From NCBI GenBank assembly GCA_020446505.1, contig JAGREN010000091.1:1-45384 (forward strand): 45,384 bases of DNA. The letters run 5' to 3'. The stretch's first letter is position 1. Each line of letters opens with the position of its first letter. Below the pieces are notes generated by a model. It searched no databases. It was not told where the DNA came from and saw only the letters and a list, made by a program, of their open reading frames with translations. This document shows positions 1-10,100 of the stretch, one piece after another. The translations under genes and the position numbers were made by a program. This DNA comes from Novosphingobium sp. (GTDB lineage Bacteria; Pseudomonadota; Alphaproteobacteria; Sphingomonadales; Sphingomonadaceae).

Positions 1-673
<673 letters not shown>

Positions 674-1135
674 ATGTTCGAAAGTAAGACGAAATTCCGG
701 CGCGCAATTCTGGCAGTTGCTCTGGCAACAGTCGGGCTGGCTGGCGCCACCACGGCTCAGGCCCGCGATGGCTATCGGGATCGCGGTGACGATGCCGCAA
801 TCGCCATTGGCGCTGGTATCGTAGGTCTTGCCATCGGCGCACTTCTCGCGGACCGGGACGATCGCTATTACCGCGACAGCCGCTGGTATTCGCAGCGCCG
901 CTACGTTCGGGTGCGCGGCTACCCGGACTATTACTACTATTACCCGAACAACCCGCGTCGCTACTACCGCGACCGGTACTATGACCGGAACTATGGCGCC
1001 TACTATTCCGGGCGCAGCTATTACCGCAACTATGATCGCCGCTGGCGCGACGACTATCGTGGGCGGGATTATCGCTACCGTGATCGCGGCTATCGCTACA
1101 GCGACCGCGATTACAGGTACCGCGGGGGCTATTGA
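674..1135 (+). CDS. Secreted glycine-zipper protein with Tyr/Arg/Asp-rich tail
   Basis: The protein has 153 residues. ATG 674 was chosen because AGGAGA lies 8 bases upstream and gives a clean signal peptide: basic n-region, hydrophobic core around residues 12-24, cleavage near AQA-RDG. Residues ~40-60 form a glycine-zipper-like hydrophobic segment (AIGAGIVGLAIGALLA), as in 17-kDa surface-antigen-like proteins. The remaining ~90 residues are almost only Tyr, Arg, Asp and Gly, with repeated YRDR/RDYRYR units, resembling RcnB-type periplasmic proteins of sphingomonads. It is probably envelope-located. Its function is unknown, and no catalytic motif is visible. A strong hairpin follows the stop codon. 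Confidence 0.8.
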   Translation: MFESKTKFRRAILAVALATVGLAGATTAQARDGYRDRGDDAAIAIGAGIVGLAIGALLADRDDRYYRDSRWYSQRRYVRVRGYPDYYYYYPNNPRRYYRDRYYDRNYGAYYSGRSYYRNYDRRWRDDYRGRDYRYRDRGYRYSDRDYRYRGGY

Positions 1136-1143
1136 CCCCGCGT

Positions 1144-1187
1144 GACGGGAAGGGCCCGGCGTGGACCAGCCGGGCCCTGCTCCCGTC
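1144..1187 (+). terminator. Long GC-rich hairpin after the 674 gene
   Basis: An inner perfect 10-bp stem (AGGGCCCGGC at 1151-1160 with GCCGGGCCCT at 1169-1178) sits inside an outer perfect 7-bp stem (GACGGGA 1144-1150 with TCCCGTC 1181-1187), with a 2-base bulge. It lies 9 bases after the stop codon. No T-run follows, so termination is inferred from position and stability; it could equally stabilise the mRNA end. Confidence 0.5.
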
Positions 1188-1246
1188 AGGATAAGTCGAT
1201 CCAATCACTCGCCAAGCCAGCCGCTTGCCGTTATGGGGCGCGGGCC

Positions 1247-2404
1247 ATGCAGACCGCAGACCTCCGCATCGCCCTGTTTTCGGGCAACTACAATTACGTT
1301 CGCGACGGCGCCAATCAGGCGCTGAACCGGCTTGCAGGCTATCTCCTGCGGCAGGGTGCCAAGGTGCGGGTCTATTCGCCAGTCGTCGACAATCCGGCGT
1401 TCGAACCGACTGGCGATCTCGTGAACGTATCCTCTGTGACGATCCCTGGACGCAGCGAATACCGGGTGCCGTTGCGCATTCCAGGGAAAACAAGGCGCGA
1501 TCTCAGGGACTTCGCACCTAACGTTGTCCATCTCTCTTCGCCCGACCCTGTTTCCCATGCCGCGCTGAAATGGGCGCGCAGTCAGGATTTGCCGGTCCTC
1601 GCTTCAGTGCATACGCGTTTCGAGACCTATCTAAGATACTACAACATGGCCTGGGGCGAGCCTGTGATCGAGGCGATCCTGCGCAGGTTCTACCGTCGCT
1701 GCGACGCCCTGGTCGCGCCATCGGAATCGTTCGCACAGGTCCTGCGCGAGCAGCGCATGAATTACGATATTTCAATCTGGTCGCGCGGCGTAGACAGAGA
1801 GCTGTTCAATCCGGCCAGACGCTCGCTCGAATGGCGACGATCGCTTGGAATATCAGACGACGAACTTGCGATCGGCTTTCTTGGTCGCATCGTGATGGAA
1901 AAAGGCCTCGATGTTTTTTCGGACACGATTGACGAGCTGAGGCGTCGCGGCCTTGCCCACAAGGCGCTCATCGTCGGCGAAGGGCCGGCGAGGCGTTGGC
2001 TTGAGGCGAGAATGCCGGAAGCCGTTTTTGTCGGCTTCCAGACTGGCGAAGATCTTGCCCGCGCTGTGGCCAGCATGGACGTCCTGTTCAATCCCTCGGT
2101 GACCGAGGCATTCGGAAACGTCACTCTCGAAGCCATGGCCTGCGGCCTGCCGGTCGTTGCTGCCGAAGCGACCGGAAGCCAGAACCTCGTCGATGATGGC
2201 AATTCCGGCCGCCTTGTCCGGCCCGGCGCAGTCCATCAGTTCGCCGAGGCGCTCAGGTCATATATCGAGCAGCCAGACCTGCGCATCCGCCACGGCGAGG
2301 CAGGCGAAAGACGCGCGCATGATTTCTCTTGGGACAGGATCAACCAGGTGGTTGCGGACACTTACCTTCGCCTGATCCGGCAGAAATCCGCAAGCAACCG
2401 CTGA
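1247..2404 (+). CDS. GT4-family glycosyltransferase
   Basis: This 385-residue protein has the GT-B fold of retaining glycosyltransferase family 4 and probably acts at the inner membrane face on a nucleotide-sugar donor. The N-terminal acceptor domain starts LRIALFSGNYNYVRDGANQA and includes the family-typical VHTRFETY segment near residue 123. The C-terminal donor domain has GFLGRIVMEKGLD and the EX7E motif EAFGNVTLE, followed by AMACGLPVVA. This pattern resembles GDP-mannose-dependent mannosyltransferases (MgtA-like). The donor and acceptor cannot be read from sequence. ATG 1247 is preferred because the family N-terminus begins just after it; an upstream in-frame extension to 1142 would overlap the hairpin at 1144-1187 and is unlikely. 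Confidence 0.88.
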   Translation: MQTADLRIALFSGNYNYVRDGANQALNRLAGYLLRQGAKVRVYSPVVDNPAFEPTGDLVNVSSVTIPGRSEYRVPLRIPGKTRRDLRDFAPNVVHLSSPDPVSHAALKWARSQDLPVLASVHTRFETYLRYYNMAWGEPVIEAILRRFYRRCDALVAPSESFAQVLREQRMNYDISIWSRGVDRELFNPARRSLEWRRSLGISDDELAIGFLGRIVMEKGLDVFSDTIDELRRRGLAHKALIVGEGPARRWLEARMPEAVFVGFQTGEDLARAVASMDVLFNPSVTEAFGNVTLEAMACGLPVVAAEATGSQNLVDDGNSGRLVRPGAVHQFAEALRSYIEQPDLRIRHGEAGERRAHDFSWDRINQVVADTYLRLIRQKSASNR

Positions 2405-2413
2405 CATGCGCAT

Positions 2414-2869
2414 TCAGCGCAGATGGCCTCGTTTGACCATCGAGCGCGCGTAGAGAATCAGCCCGATCAGGACGATCCAGATCACCGCCATCATCGACCA
2501 GTTGGCGGCGCTCTGTTCCATGCTCTCGATCGGCGTGGCAATCCCGTAGAGCGTGCTGACAAACAGGCCGAACAGGGAAATGAAAAAGGCGATCACGGCC
2601 AGCCGCTTGCGAAGCAGCAACAGGATCGAGCCCAGCACCGAACCCCACACCCCCAGGGCCCAGGCTGCGTCCATCCACGCCGGATAGGCCGCGAAATGCG
2701 CGATCACCGCATCGACGCTCACGCCCATCGATTGCGCTGCCGCAGCAAGGTACTCGCGATTTTCCATCTGGGTGGCCGTATAATCCCAGGCTCCGAACGC
2801 GTTCCACAGCAGGCTCAGGATGCCAACCAGCCACAAGTGCCATGGCGTGCGCGCCTGAATGCTGGTCAT
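2414..2869 (-). CDS. Small four-helix membrane protein, unknown function
   Basis: The protein has 151 residues. ATG 2869 is favoured by GAGGAGA about 6 bases upstream. Hydrophobic segments occur at about residues 11-28, 68-86, 90-108 and 125-143, so four membrane spans are expected, with a short helical loop (AAAAQSMGVSVDAVIAHF) between the first two. The end reads ARSMVKRGHLR. It converges on the glycosyltransferase with a 9-base gap and diverges from rarA. It looks like the conserved hypothetical inner-membrane proteins of sphingomonads; I cannot assign a role. A longer upstream extension in this frame would run into rarA and is rejected. Confidence 0.75.
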   Translation of the reverse strand: MTSIQARTPWHLWLVGILSLLWNAFGAWDYTATQMENREYLAAAAQSMGVSVDAVIAHFAAYPAWMDAAWALGVWGSVLGSILLLLRKRLAVIAFFISLFGLFVSTLYGIATPIESMEQSAANWSMMAVIWIVLIGLILYARSMVKRGHLR

Positions 2870-2952
2870 GTGGGTCTCCTCTCGCAACCAAGGCATAATG
2901 CTCCTTGCCCGGCGCGATGGCAATTCGCGCGCCCGATGCCTATCAAGAGAGG

Positions 2953-4278
2953 ATGGCCGACCTGTTCGAGGATCAACCCGCCGCTTCGTCCGGCCCTGCC
3001 CTGCCCAGCGAGGATGCACCGCTGGCGGACAGGCTTCGTCCGGCTGCGCTTGGTGAGGTCGTCGGGCAGGAACACCTGACCGGTCACGACGGGGCCATCG
3101 GGCGCATGGTGGCATCGGGGCGCCTGTCCTCGATGATCCTGTGGGGACCTCCCGGCACGGGCAAGACCACGATCGCGCGCCTACTCGCCGATGCCGTGGG
3201 CATGCGCTTTGCCGCGGTGAGCGCGGTCTTTTCCGGCGTTGCGGACCTCAAGAAGGCTTTTGCCGAAGCCGAGGTGGCGGCCAAAGCGGGCCAGCGCACC
3301 CTGTTGTTCGTGGACGAAATCCACCGTTTCAACCGCGCTCAGCAGGATGGCTTCCTGCCTTTCGTCGAGCGCGGCACGGTCACGCTCGTGGGCGCGACAA
3401 CCGAAAACCCCAGTTTCGCACTGAACGCCGCACTCCTCTCGCGCGCGCAGGTGCTGATCCTGCATCGGCTCGACGCAGCGGCGCTTCGGGTACTGCTCGA
3501 ACGTGCCGAAGCACTCGAAGACAGGCCTCTGCCTATCGACGACGACGCGCGCGAGGCGCTGATTGCCTCGGCCGACGGCGACGGTCGTTTCCTGCTCAAC
3601 CAGGCTGAAACGCTCTATGCCGCCAATATCGAACAGGCGCTGGATGCGCCTGCGCTTGGCAAGCTGCTGCAACGCCGCGTCGCGGTATACGACAAGGATC
3701 GCGACGGGCACTACGGCCTGATCTCCGCTCTCCACAAGGCGCTGCGCGGTTCGGACCCGCAGGCCTCGCTCTACTATCTCGCCCGGATGCTGACCGCAGG
3801 CGAGGAGCCGCTTTATGTGTTGCGGCGCATGACCCGGTTCGCCAGCGAGGACATCGGCCTGGCCGACCCGCAGGCTCTCACCCAGTGTCTCGCCGCCAAG
3901 CAGGCCTATGAATTCCTCGGCTCGCCCGAAGGCGAACTGGCTATCGTGCAAGCCTGTCTCTATCTCGCCACCGCGCCCAAATCGAACGCTGCCTACATGG
4001 CGCAGAAAGCCGCATGGCAGAGTGCGAAGGAAACCGGATCGCTCTCCCCTCCGCCACATATCCTCAACGCGCCGACCAGGCTGATGAAGGAGATCGGTCA
4101 CGGCCAGGGCTATGCCTACGATCACGATGCGGCAGACGGGTTTTCCGGCTCGGACTATTGGCCGGAAGAGATGGTTCCGCAGACCTATTACGAACCGGTG
4201 CCGCGCGGCTTCGAACGTCAGGTGATCGAGCGCCTCGAATGGTGGGAGAGGAAACGCAGGGAACTGCGCGGGACGTGA
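2953..4278 (+). CDS. rarA: Replication-associated recombination protein A (AAA+ ATPase)
   Basis: This 441-residue AAA+ ATPase of the RarA/MgsA/WRNIP1 family acts at stalled replication forks. Walker A GPPGTGKTT is near residues 65-73 and Walker B LLFVDEIHRF near 117. The sensor region GATTENPSFALN and the family-specific C-terminal domain (Y-Y-L-ARML-AGE, RRM-RFASEDIGLADP) follow. The start MADLFEDQ matches the usual alphaproteobacterial N-terminus, which is why I prefer ATG 2953 over ATG 2917 or 2920. GAGAGG abuts the start. The stop TGA overlaps the GTG start of the next gene, so the two are translationally coupled. Confidence 0.95.
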   Translation: MADLFEDQPAASSGPALPSEDAPLADRLRPAALGEVVGQEHLTGHDGAIGRMVASGRLSSMILWGPPGTGKTTIARLLADAVGMRFAAVSAVFSGVADLKKAFAEAEVAAKAGQRTLLFVDEIHRFNRAQQDGFLPFVERGTVTLVGATTENPSFALNAALLSRAQVLILHRLDAAALRVLLERAEALEDRPLPIDDDAREALIASADGDGRFLLNQAETLYAANIEQALDAPALGKLLQRRVAVYDKDRDGHYGLISALHKALRGSDPQASLYYLARMLTAGEEPLYVLRRMTRFASEDIGLADPQALTQCLAAKQAYEFLGSPEGELAIVQACLYLATAPKSNAAYMAQKAAWQSAKETGSLSPPPHILNAPTRLMKEIGHGQGYAYDHDAADGFSGSDYWPEEMVPQTYYEPVPRGFERQVIERLEWWERKRRELRGT

Positions 4279-5144
4279 CAGCGAGCCACTTTTCGCATTT
4301 CGTTGCGATCGACTGGTCCGGCGCCAGGGGTGAGCGCCTGCCCGGAATTGCCCTGGCCATGTGCGAGCCGGGAACGGCAGCACCCAGGCTGATCCGCCCG
4401 GAACGGCGCTGGTCGCGCGCCGACGTGCTGGACTGGCTGGTGACCGATCTGCCCGAAAACGCCGTAGTCGGGCTAGACCTCTCTCCGGGCCTGCCGTTTA
4501 TCGACCGCGGAAGCTACTTTCCCGGCTGGCACGCTTCGCCCGGATCGGCGCGCGAACTCTGGGCCATGATCGACGCAATCTGCGCGAACGACCCTCATCT
4601 TGCTGCCAGCAGCTTTGTTGCCCATCCCGATGCGCGAGAGCATTTTCGCCACGGCAAGGACGATTGCGGAATGCATTTCCAGCCCGGATCCGGAAGGCTC
4701 CGGCTGACAGAAGAGCGGCAGAAACTTCACCGTCTTGCACCATCGAGTTGCTTCAATCTCGTCGGCGCAGCGCAGGTCGGCAAGTCGAGCCTGACGGGCA
4801 TGCGACTCCTGCACCGCATCTCGGCAACCCACGCAATCTGGCCGTTCGACCCGCTACCCGACACAGGGAGCGTCGTGGTCGAAATCTACACCAGCCTCGC
4901 GGCACGAGCCGCAGGCATTCGCGCAGGCCGCAGCAAGATGACCGATGGCGAAGGACTGGATCGGGCGCTGAGCGAAGTCGCAAGCGAGCCCCACGACCCG
5001 CTGGAACGCTACAGCGATCACGCCACCGACGCGATCCTGACAGCAGCCTGGCTGCGCTCGGTCGCTCATGATCCCGCACTATGGCGACCTGAAGGACTGG
5101 AAGCTGTCGCCCAGACCGAAGGCTGGACCTTTGGCGTCCGCTGA
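4275..5144 (+). CDS. DUF429-like RNase H-fold protein
   Basis: The protein has 289 residues if GTG 4275 is used; this start overlaps the rarA stop as GTGA. Near the N-terminus is FVAIDWSGARG, then VVGLDLSPGLPF around residue 62. These acidic beta-strand motifs resemble the RNase H-like fold of DUF429 proteins, whose activity is not established. A C-terminal helix has DPLERYSDHATDAILTAAWL, a second conserved acidic block. Coupling to rarA suggests a nucleic-acid-related role, but that is inference from position only. The fold assignment is tentative. Confidence 0.7.
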   Translation: MTASHFSHFVAIDWSGARGERLPGIALAMCEPGTAAPRLIRPERRWSRADVLDWLVTDLPENAVVGLDLSPGLPFIDRGSYFPGWHASPGSARELWAMIDAICANDPHLAASSFVAHPDAREHFRHGKDDCGMHFQPGSGRLRLTEERQKLHRLAPSSCFNLVGAAQVGKSSLTGMRLLHRISATHAIWPFDPLPDTGSVVVEIYTSLAARAAGIRAGRSKMTDGEGLDRALSEVASEPHDPLERYSDHATDAILTAAWLRSVAHDPALWRPEGLEAVAQTEGWTFGVR

Positions 5145-5159
5145 CCAGATTGTGGCGCC

Positions 5160-5204
5160 GCATCACTTTTTGCGAAAACCGGTTCCCACTTTTTCACGTG
5201 ATGC
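5160..5204. repeat. Palindromic intergenic repeat, copy 1
   Basis: The element begins GCATCAC and ends GTGATGC, a perfect 7-bp terminal inverted repeat. Its core contains TTTTTGCGAAAACCGG and TTCCCACTTTTTC. It is nearly identical to the copy at 5222-5267; the differences are one A fewer in the A-run and A versus G in TTTTTC(A/G)CG. The core resembles dispersed intergenic palindromes I associate with alphaproteobacterial genomes; that part is recollection. Confidence 0.85.
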
Positions 5205-5221
5205 AGGCCCTAATTGCCGTC

Positions 5222-5267
5222 GCATCACTTTTTGCGAAAAACCGGTTCCCACTTTTTCGCGTGATGC
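5222..5267. repeat. Palindromic intergenic repeat, copy 2
   Basis: This is the second direct copy, with the same GCATCAC/GTGATGC ends and the same orientation as copy 1, separated from it by 17 bases. It ends 17 bases before the tRNA gene. Its T-rich halves could act as a terminator for the DUF429-like gene, or the pair could be a REP-like element; the sequence alone does not decide. Confidence 0.85.
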
Positions 5268-5284
5268 TCTATGGGGGCCTTCGC

Positions 5285-5360
<76 letters not shown>

Positions 5361-5472
5361 TTATTTCAATGGCTTAGATCGTTATGTCGATGCGCCCACT
5401 CGTAGCGGGGTCCCAACTGGGTCACAGAGTGCGAACCATAGTCTCGCTTGCTTCCCAACCAGAAACGTAGCC

Positions 5473-5952
5473 TTATTTTTTGGCATTCTTCGCTTTCTTG
5501 TCCTTTGGTCGTCCACTGCTCAAGTCCAGAACGACGACGTCGATCAGCGGGCGTCTTGCCTCCGGTATGCGCTCAATGAGTATTTCTCGCATTTGCTGGG
5601 GCGTTGTCGATGCGGGAAGGGCATCGGGGTGAACACGCAAACGACGCCCTGTGGCTGAGGGTTGATCGCCGAACCACAAAACACAATAGATACCACGTTG
5701 TTCGGATCGCCAATCGATCAGGTATTGGAGATCAAGTTGGCCCATGGCTGCGTCCCATACGTCCTTATGCCATTGACCCTTAACCTCCATGGGCAGCTGC
5801 ATCTGGTCCTTAGCATAAGCTAGGTCAGCGCGCTTGTTTTCCGGCATGTCCGCTTCGGTGATCCGCGAAACTTCGTAGCGGGCTAGCTCCGGTCCGACCA
5901 TTCCGGCCAGATTAACGCGTAGCGTCATTCGTACTGGGGCAAGATAGCGCTT
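5473..5952 (-). pseudogene. Orphan C-terminal fragment with PD-(D/E)XK-like signature
   Basis: The frame is open from a TGA at 5955-5953 to the stop at 5475-5473; the only ATG (5928) would give 151 residues. Counting from that Met, D35 in RADLAY and E48-x-K50 in LPMEVKGQW fit the D...ExK pattern of restriction-endonuclease-like nucleases. GQLDLQYLIDWRSEQRGIYC and VLWFGD then give a hydrophobic core, and the tail is Lys-rich. The fragment begins abruptly, has no ribosome binding site, and abuts an IS6 transposase scrap on the opposite strand. I read it as the 3' end of a larger, disrupted gene, perhaps of a defence-type multidomain protein. The nuclease fold is a suggestion from the motif only. 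Confidence 0.5.
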
Positions 5953-5994
5953 TCAGACGAACGTGACCACTTGCCCGCTGCCCTGCTAGCGCGA

Positions 5995-6078
5995 GTTGCG
6001 GCCGTGACCGAACTCGGGAATGCCGAAAAGCAGGAGATCGGCCGCTGGGCCAACAATCGGACTGAGAACTCACATCTG
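5995..6078 (+). mobile_element. IS6-family transposase remnant
   Basis: The plus frame running through 6004 encodes VTELGNAEKQEIGRW followed by ANNRTENSHL. This matches, from memory, the DDE-domain end of IS6/IS26-type transposases, where an N-N-R-x-E-N-S-H block carries the last catalytic Glu. Homology stops after SHL, and the usual PFRRRERAM continuation is absent. No start codon, no other transposase parts and no terminal inverted repeats are seen. It is a short internal scrap left by deletion or recombination. Confidence 0.6.
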
Positions 6079-6476
6079 GGCGCAGTCATAGGGATGGCCA
6101 GCGCTGAGCCGAGCGGAAAATCTGAGCGGATAAGCAAGTCCTCATAGCGATGATAACTACACGCTGATCTGCCCAAGTTTGACGCGTCTTTTTTTTGACC
6201 GGTGAGCGACAGCCTCCCACTGCATATTTCCAGGAACTCGGATTATTGTAGAATCCAGAAACGACGCATTTCTGCCATTCGCAGTTCGATGCTCGGAAAC
6301 ACAGTTGTCAATACAGCAGCCTGACGCGCCACCATAAGGTTGACAAGATCCCTTCCACATCATGCGTCTCGGCACACGAATGTCGCGCTCTGCGCGCCCC
6401 CGATCAAAAGCCGTCGCGACCTACCTCAGAACTCGATAGGTATCCCTGCTAGCAAGGCTTACCAACCTTCTGCGCA
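6079..6476. other. Non-coding, decayed intergenic stretch
   Basis: About 400 bases hold no frame I can support. Open frames here are short, lack ribosome binding sites and have no recognisable motifs. The base composition is visibly less GC-rich than the flanking housekeeping genes. Together with the transposase scrap and the orphan nuclease-like fragment it looks like eroded mobile DNA. Confidence 0.5.
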
Positions 6477-7037
6477 TCAACCCGGGCTGGCCTGTTCAAG
6501 CCGAGCCAGATACGCGCTGAGTGCCTCAAGGATCGGAGCATCGTTCGTATGAGCCACGACCGCCGGCAATTCCTGATGGGGAACCAGGTGAACCGCCTGA
6601 GATTCCCAACCCATGTCTGCTGGACTTCCTCCAAGCCGACGACCTACGTAGTAGCGCGTGAAACTGGTCGAGCGCGTAACGTCGACGAGAAAGCCTGTCA
6701 GTTCGATCTTAAGCCCGGCCTCCTCGTACGCCTCCTTGAGGCCATTGGCCCGGATCGAGAGCCCGTCCTTCCACGAAAGGGTGACTTTGGCAAAGGTAGC
6801 TTCGTAACCGCCAAATTGGTTGCTTGGCGATACCGCCCAGACCCGTCCATCCGGTTCGAGAACCACGACACCCGATGCCGGCCTCTTGCCGACCGGAACT
6901 ATAAATTCTGGCTCATCGAAAGCAGCGCCGCTTACCAGCAGGTGGCCACGATGCGAGCTCTCGCATGAACTGCAATTTCTTGCGGATTCACAGCCACTCA
7001 CACAACCTACAGCAGGCTCGACACGGCAAAGGGCCAT
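6477..7037 (-). CDS. Nudix hydrolase
   Basis: The protein has 186 residues if the ATG at 7037 is used. A Nudix box is visible: G-x5-E is relaxed (GLSIRANGLKEA), but the core KEAYEEAGL fits REUXEEXGU and supplies the metal-binding glutamates. Upstream, ASGVVVLEPDGRVWAV is the usual first strand pair of the fold. The family hydrolyses nucleoside diphosphates linked to another moiety; the substrate is unknown. The N-terminal ~35 residues contain six cysteines and little family similarity, and no good ribosome binding site is present, so the start is uncertain (a TTG at 7046 is also possible). The real domain may begin near residue 38. Confidence 0.72.
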   Translation of the reverse strand: MALCRVEPAVGCVSGCESARNCSSCESSHRGHLLVSGAAFDEPEFIVPVGKRPASGVVVLEPDGRVWAVSPSNQFGGYEATFAKVTLSWKDGLSIRANGLKEAYEEAGLKIELTGFLVDVTRSTSFTRYYVGRRLGGSPADMGWESQAVHLVPHQELPAVVAHTNDAPILEALSAYLARLEQASPG

Positions 7038-7114
7038 GTGAGGCAAGCTCGCCGAAAGCTGCCACCGTCGCTACGGTCCTTCGTCGGTTTTCGCGCTTCT
7101 CGCTTTCTTGCCCC

Positions 7115-10100
7115 CTAAGCGATGAGCGGAGCAGCGGTGTTGGTGATGATCTGTGTTCCGATGGTCATGGTGTCGGTGTCGCTCAGGTAGACGAGGTCGC
7201 GGCTGTCGTTGGTGAACGCGAGTGTCGTGCCCGAGGCGCCGCCGGGGATATGCGCATCGAGCGTGGCGCTGTCGAGCACGGCCGAGGCGCTGTCGCGCAC
7301 CGCGGTGAACGCGCTCGTCGCGGCATCGAAGCTCAGCGTGTCGTTGCCGTGCCCGAAGGTGTCGTCGAAGGTGAACGTGCCGTGCAGCATGGTGACCTGT
7401 TCCGACCCGGACGTGCCCATGACGGCAAAGCTGCCGCCTGCCGTCACTTCGCCGCCCGCTGCAAGCTCCAGCCCGGCCACGAGCGCCGGGTTGCCGGTGC
7501 CGGGCAGAGCGATCGCCTGGGCCGGCGCGACGATCCCGGTCAGCGCCTCGGTCAGCACCTGGGTGCCGATCAGCGCGGTCCCGGTATGCGGGTCGAGCGC
7601 CAGGGTGCGCGCTCCGTCGTCGAAGGCGAGCAGCACGCCGGAAGCCCCCAGCGGGATCAGCACATGGGTGTCGCCGTCGGTCAGCAGCGCCGACCCGCCC
7701 GTCTCGACGATCCGCCAGTCGCTCGCATCGCCTGCCAGCTCGATCAGGTCGCCGCCGCGATAGACCAGCGCTCCGGGCGAGAGACCCTCGGACGCAAGGC
7801 CCGAGCCGATCAGCCCCGGCGCGGCGCCGATCGCCTGGCTGCCGATCGCGAAGCTCTCGCCGTCCGTCGTGGTGAGCTGCAAGGTGACGTCGGCAAACTC
7901 CAGCGTCACGCCGCCGTCTGCCGCAAAGGCCGGGATGCGGATATAGGCGCCTGCCGCGGACGTGAGGATCACGCCTGCAACCGTGCTCGCCACGGCATAG
8001 TCGGTGGACGGGCCGAGGATCACCAGCGTGTCGTTGTCGCGCACAAAGGAGGCATCGAGCACGACATTGGCATCGGCTGCCAGCGAGATCCGCTCGGCCG
8101 CATTGGTGCCGATCACTTCGGAAGGCGAGCCGCCCGGCACCGGGCCGTAGGTCTGGGTACCGCCCGGAATGAACAGCCGCGCCAGGCTCGTGATGGCAGC
8201 AGAGCCGTCGAAGGTGATCAGCCCCGGCAGATCGAGCACCGTGACCTGCTGGAAGCCGGCGGTCCCCATGTAGAGGCCGGTGCCGCCAAGCTCGCTCACA
8301 TGCCGGTCGGGCGCATGGACCGTCCAGTCGGCCGTGTCGGGCAGGTCGAACACGGTCACGTCCACCGTACGGCTGGCCGTGCCGCCCTTGCCGTCGCTCA
8401 CGCTCACGATGAAGCTGTCGGTGCCGACATAGCCTGCCGCAGGGGTATAGACGAACAGCCCGCCGCTGCCGCCCGTCACCGTGCCGTGGGCGCCACTGGT
8501 TGCCGCAAAGGCCAGCACGTCGCCATCGGGATCGCTGGCAGCAACCGCGAGCTGGACCGCGATGTCCTCCAGCGTCGTCACCAGCGCCACCGGCGCGATC
8601 GTCGGTGGCTGGTTGGTCGGACTGACGCTGCCGCCGACCACGCCGGTCACAGTGACATGGGCGCTGGCACTGCCGTCCGTCGACGAGATCGCGTAGTCGA
8701 ACCCGCCGGTGCCGACAAAGCCCGGCGTCGGCGTGAACACCACCGTGCCACCTGTCAGCGAGACCGTGCCGCCCGTCGCATTGCTCAGCGCGATCAGGGT
8801 GAGCGGATCGCCGTCGAGGTCGAAGTCGTTGGCCAGCAGCGTCGCCACCGGGATCTGGGTCGCCAGGCCCGCTCCTGCCGCCGCGACCGTATCGTCGATC
8901 GCCACCGGCGCATCGGGCACAGGCGTGATCGTCACGCTCACTGCCTGCTCGATCACGCCGCCATGGCCGTCGTCGATCAGGATGATGAAGCTGTCGCCGC
9001 CGTTGAAGTTGCCGAACGGGGTATAGACGAAGCTGCCACCGGCAAAGCTGACCGAGCCGATCTGCGGCTCGCTGCCAGGCTTGAGCGAATAGGCCAGAAC
9101 ATCGCCGTCCGCATCGCTCGCCCCGATCGCAACCGGCGCGCTCGGCGTATCCTCGTCGGTCACCACGCTGTTCGTCGCAGGCGCTACAGGTGGATCGTTC
9201 ACAGGCGTGACGTTGATCGAAACCGTGCCAGTGGCCGTTCCGCCGTTGCCATCCGAGACGGTGTACTCGAACGAGGCAGGACCATTGTAATTTGAAGCAG
9301 GCGTGAAGGTGATACTCCCGCCGTTCAGCACCACCGAGCCGTGCGTCGCCGCCCCCACCGAGACAATCGTCAGCGTGTCGCCGAGGTCGACATCGCTGTC
9401 GTTGGCAAGCAGAGTCGCCGCCGAAATCACTCCGGGCGTGTCTTCGGCAATCGTAACGCTGTCGCCAATTGCGACGGGATCGTCGTTAACAGGGGTGACC
9501 GCCACGTTGGCAAGGGCGATCGGGCTCACGCCGATGCCGTCCGACACGGTGAAGCTGATCGTGCGCGCGGTGCCCGGATTGTCGGAGATCGAGGAGAAGG
9601 CGATCTGCCTGAGGATCGCCTGATACTCGCTGGGGCTGGCTGCACCGGTAAGGGTCATTGAACCGGTCGCGGCATTGAAGAGCCAGGAAATCGCACCCGA
9701 CGTCCCGCTGGTCGCCCCGCCGATGGTCAACTCGTCTTCGCCGATGATGAAGCCGGAGGTGAAGGACACGGCCACGCTGGCGATATCGCTGTCGGGATCG
9801 GTCAGGCGAGCATTGGGTGCCAGCACCGTGGCGCTGGCGTTCTCGACATAGGCAGCATTGACATCGATGCCGGGGTTCATGGGACCGGTGCCGTTGAGAT
9901 CGAGCCGCGGCAGGTCGTTGACCGCCACGACCTGGACCGTAGAGGTCGCCGTATCCGACCCGCCATCGCCATCGGTAATCGTGAACTCGAGCGTGCGGTC
10001 GCCCGGCGTCGGATTGTCGCCACTTGCATTGCGATAACCGATCAGCGGCAGCACCAGGCTGACACGGTCCGGCGTCGCTTCCGCGTTGAAGGTAATGACA

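Noticed and set aside
6965-9295. A 776-codon open frame on the plus strand
   Set aside because: It lies antisense to the repeat adhesin, is Arg/Gly/His-rich without domains, and arises from the high-GC third-position pattern of the true minus-strand gene.
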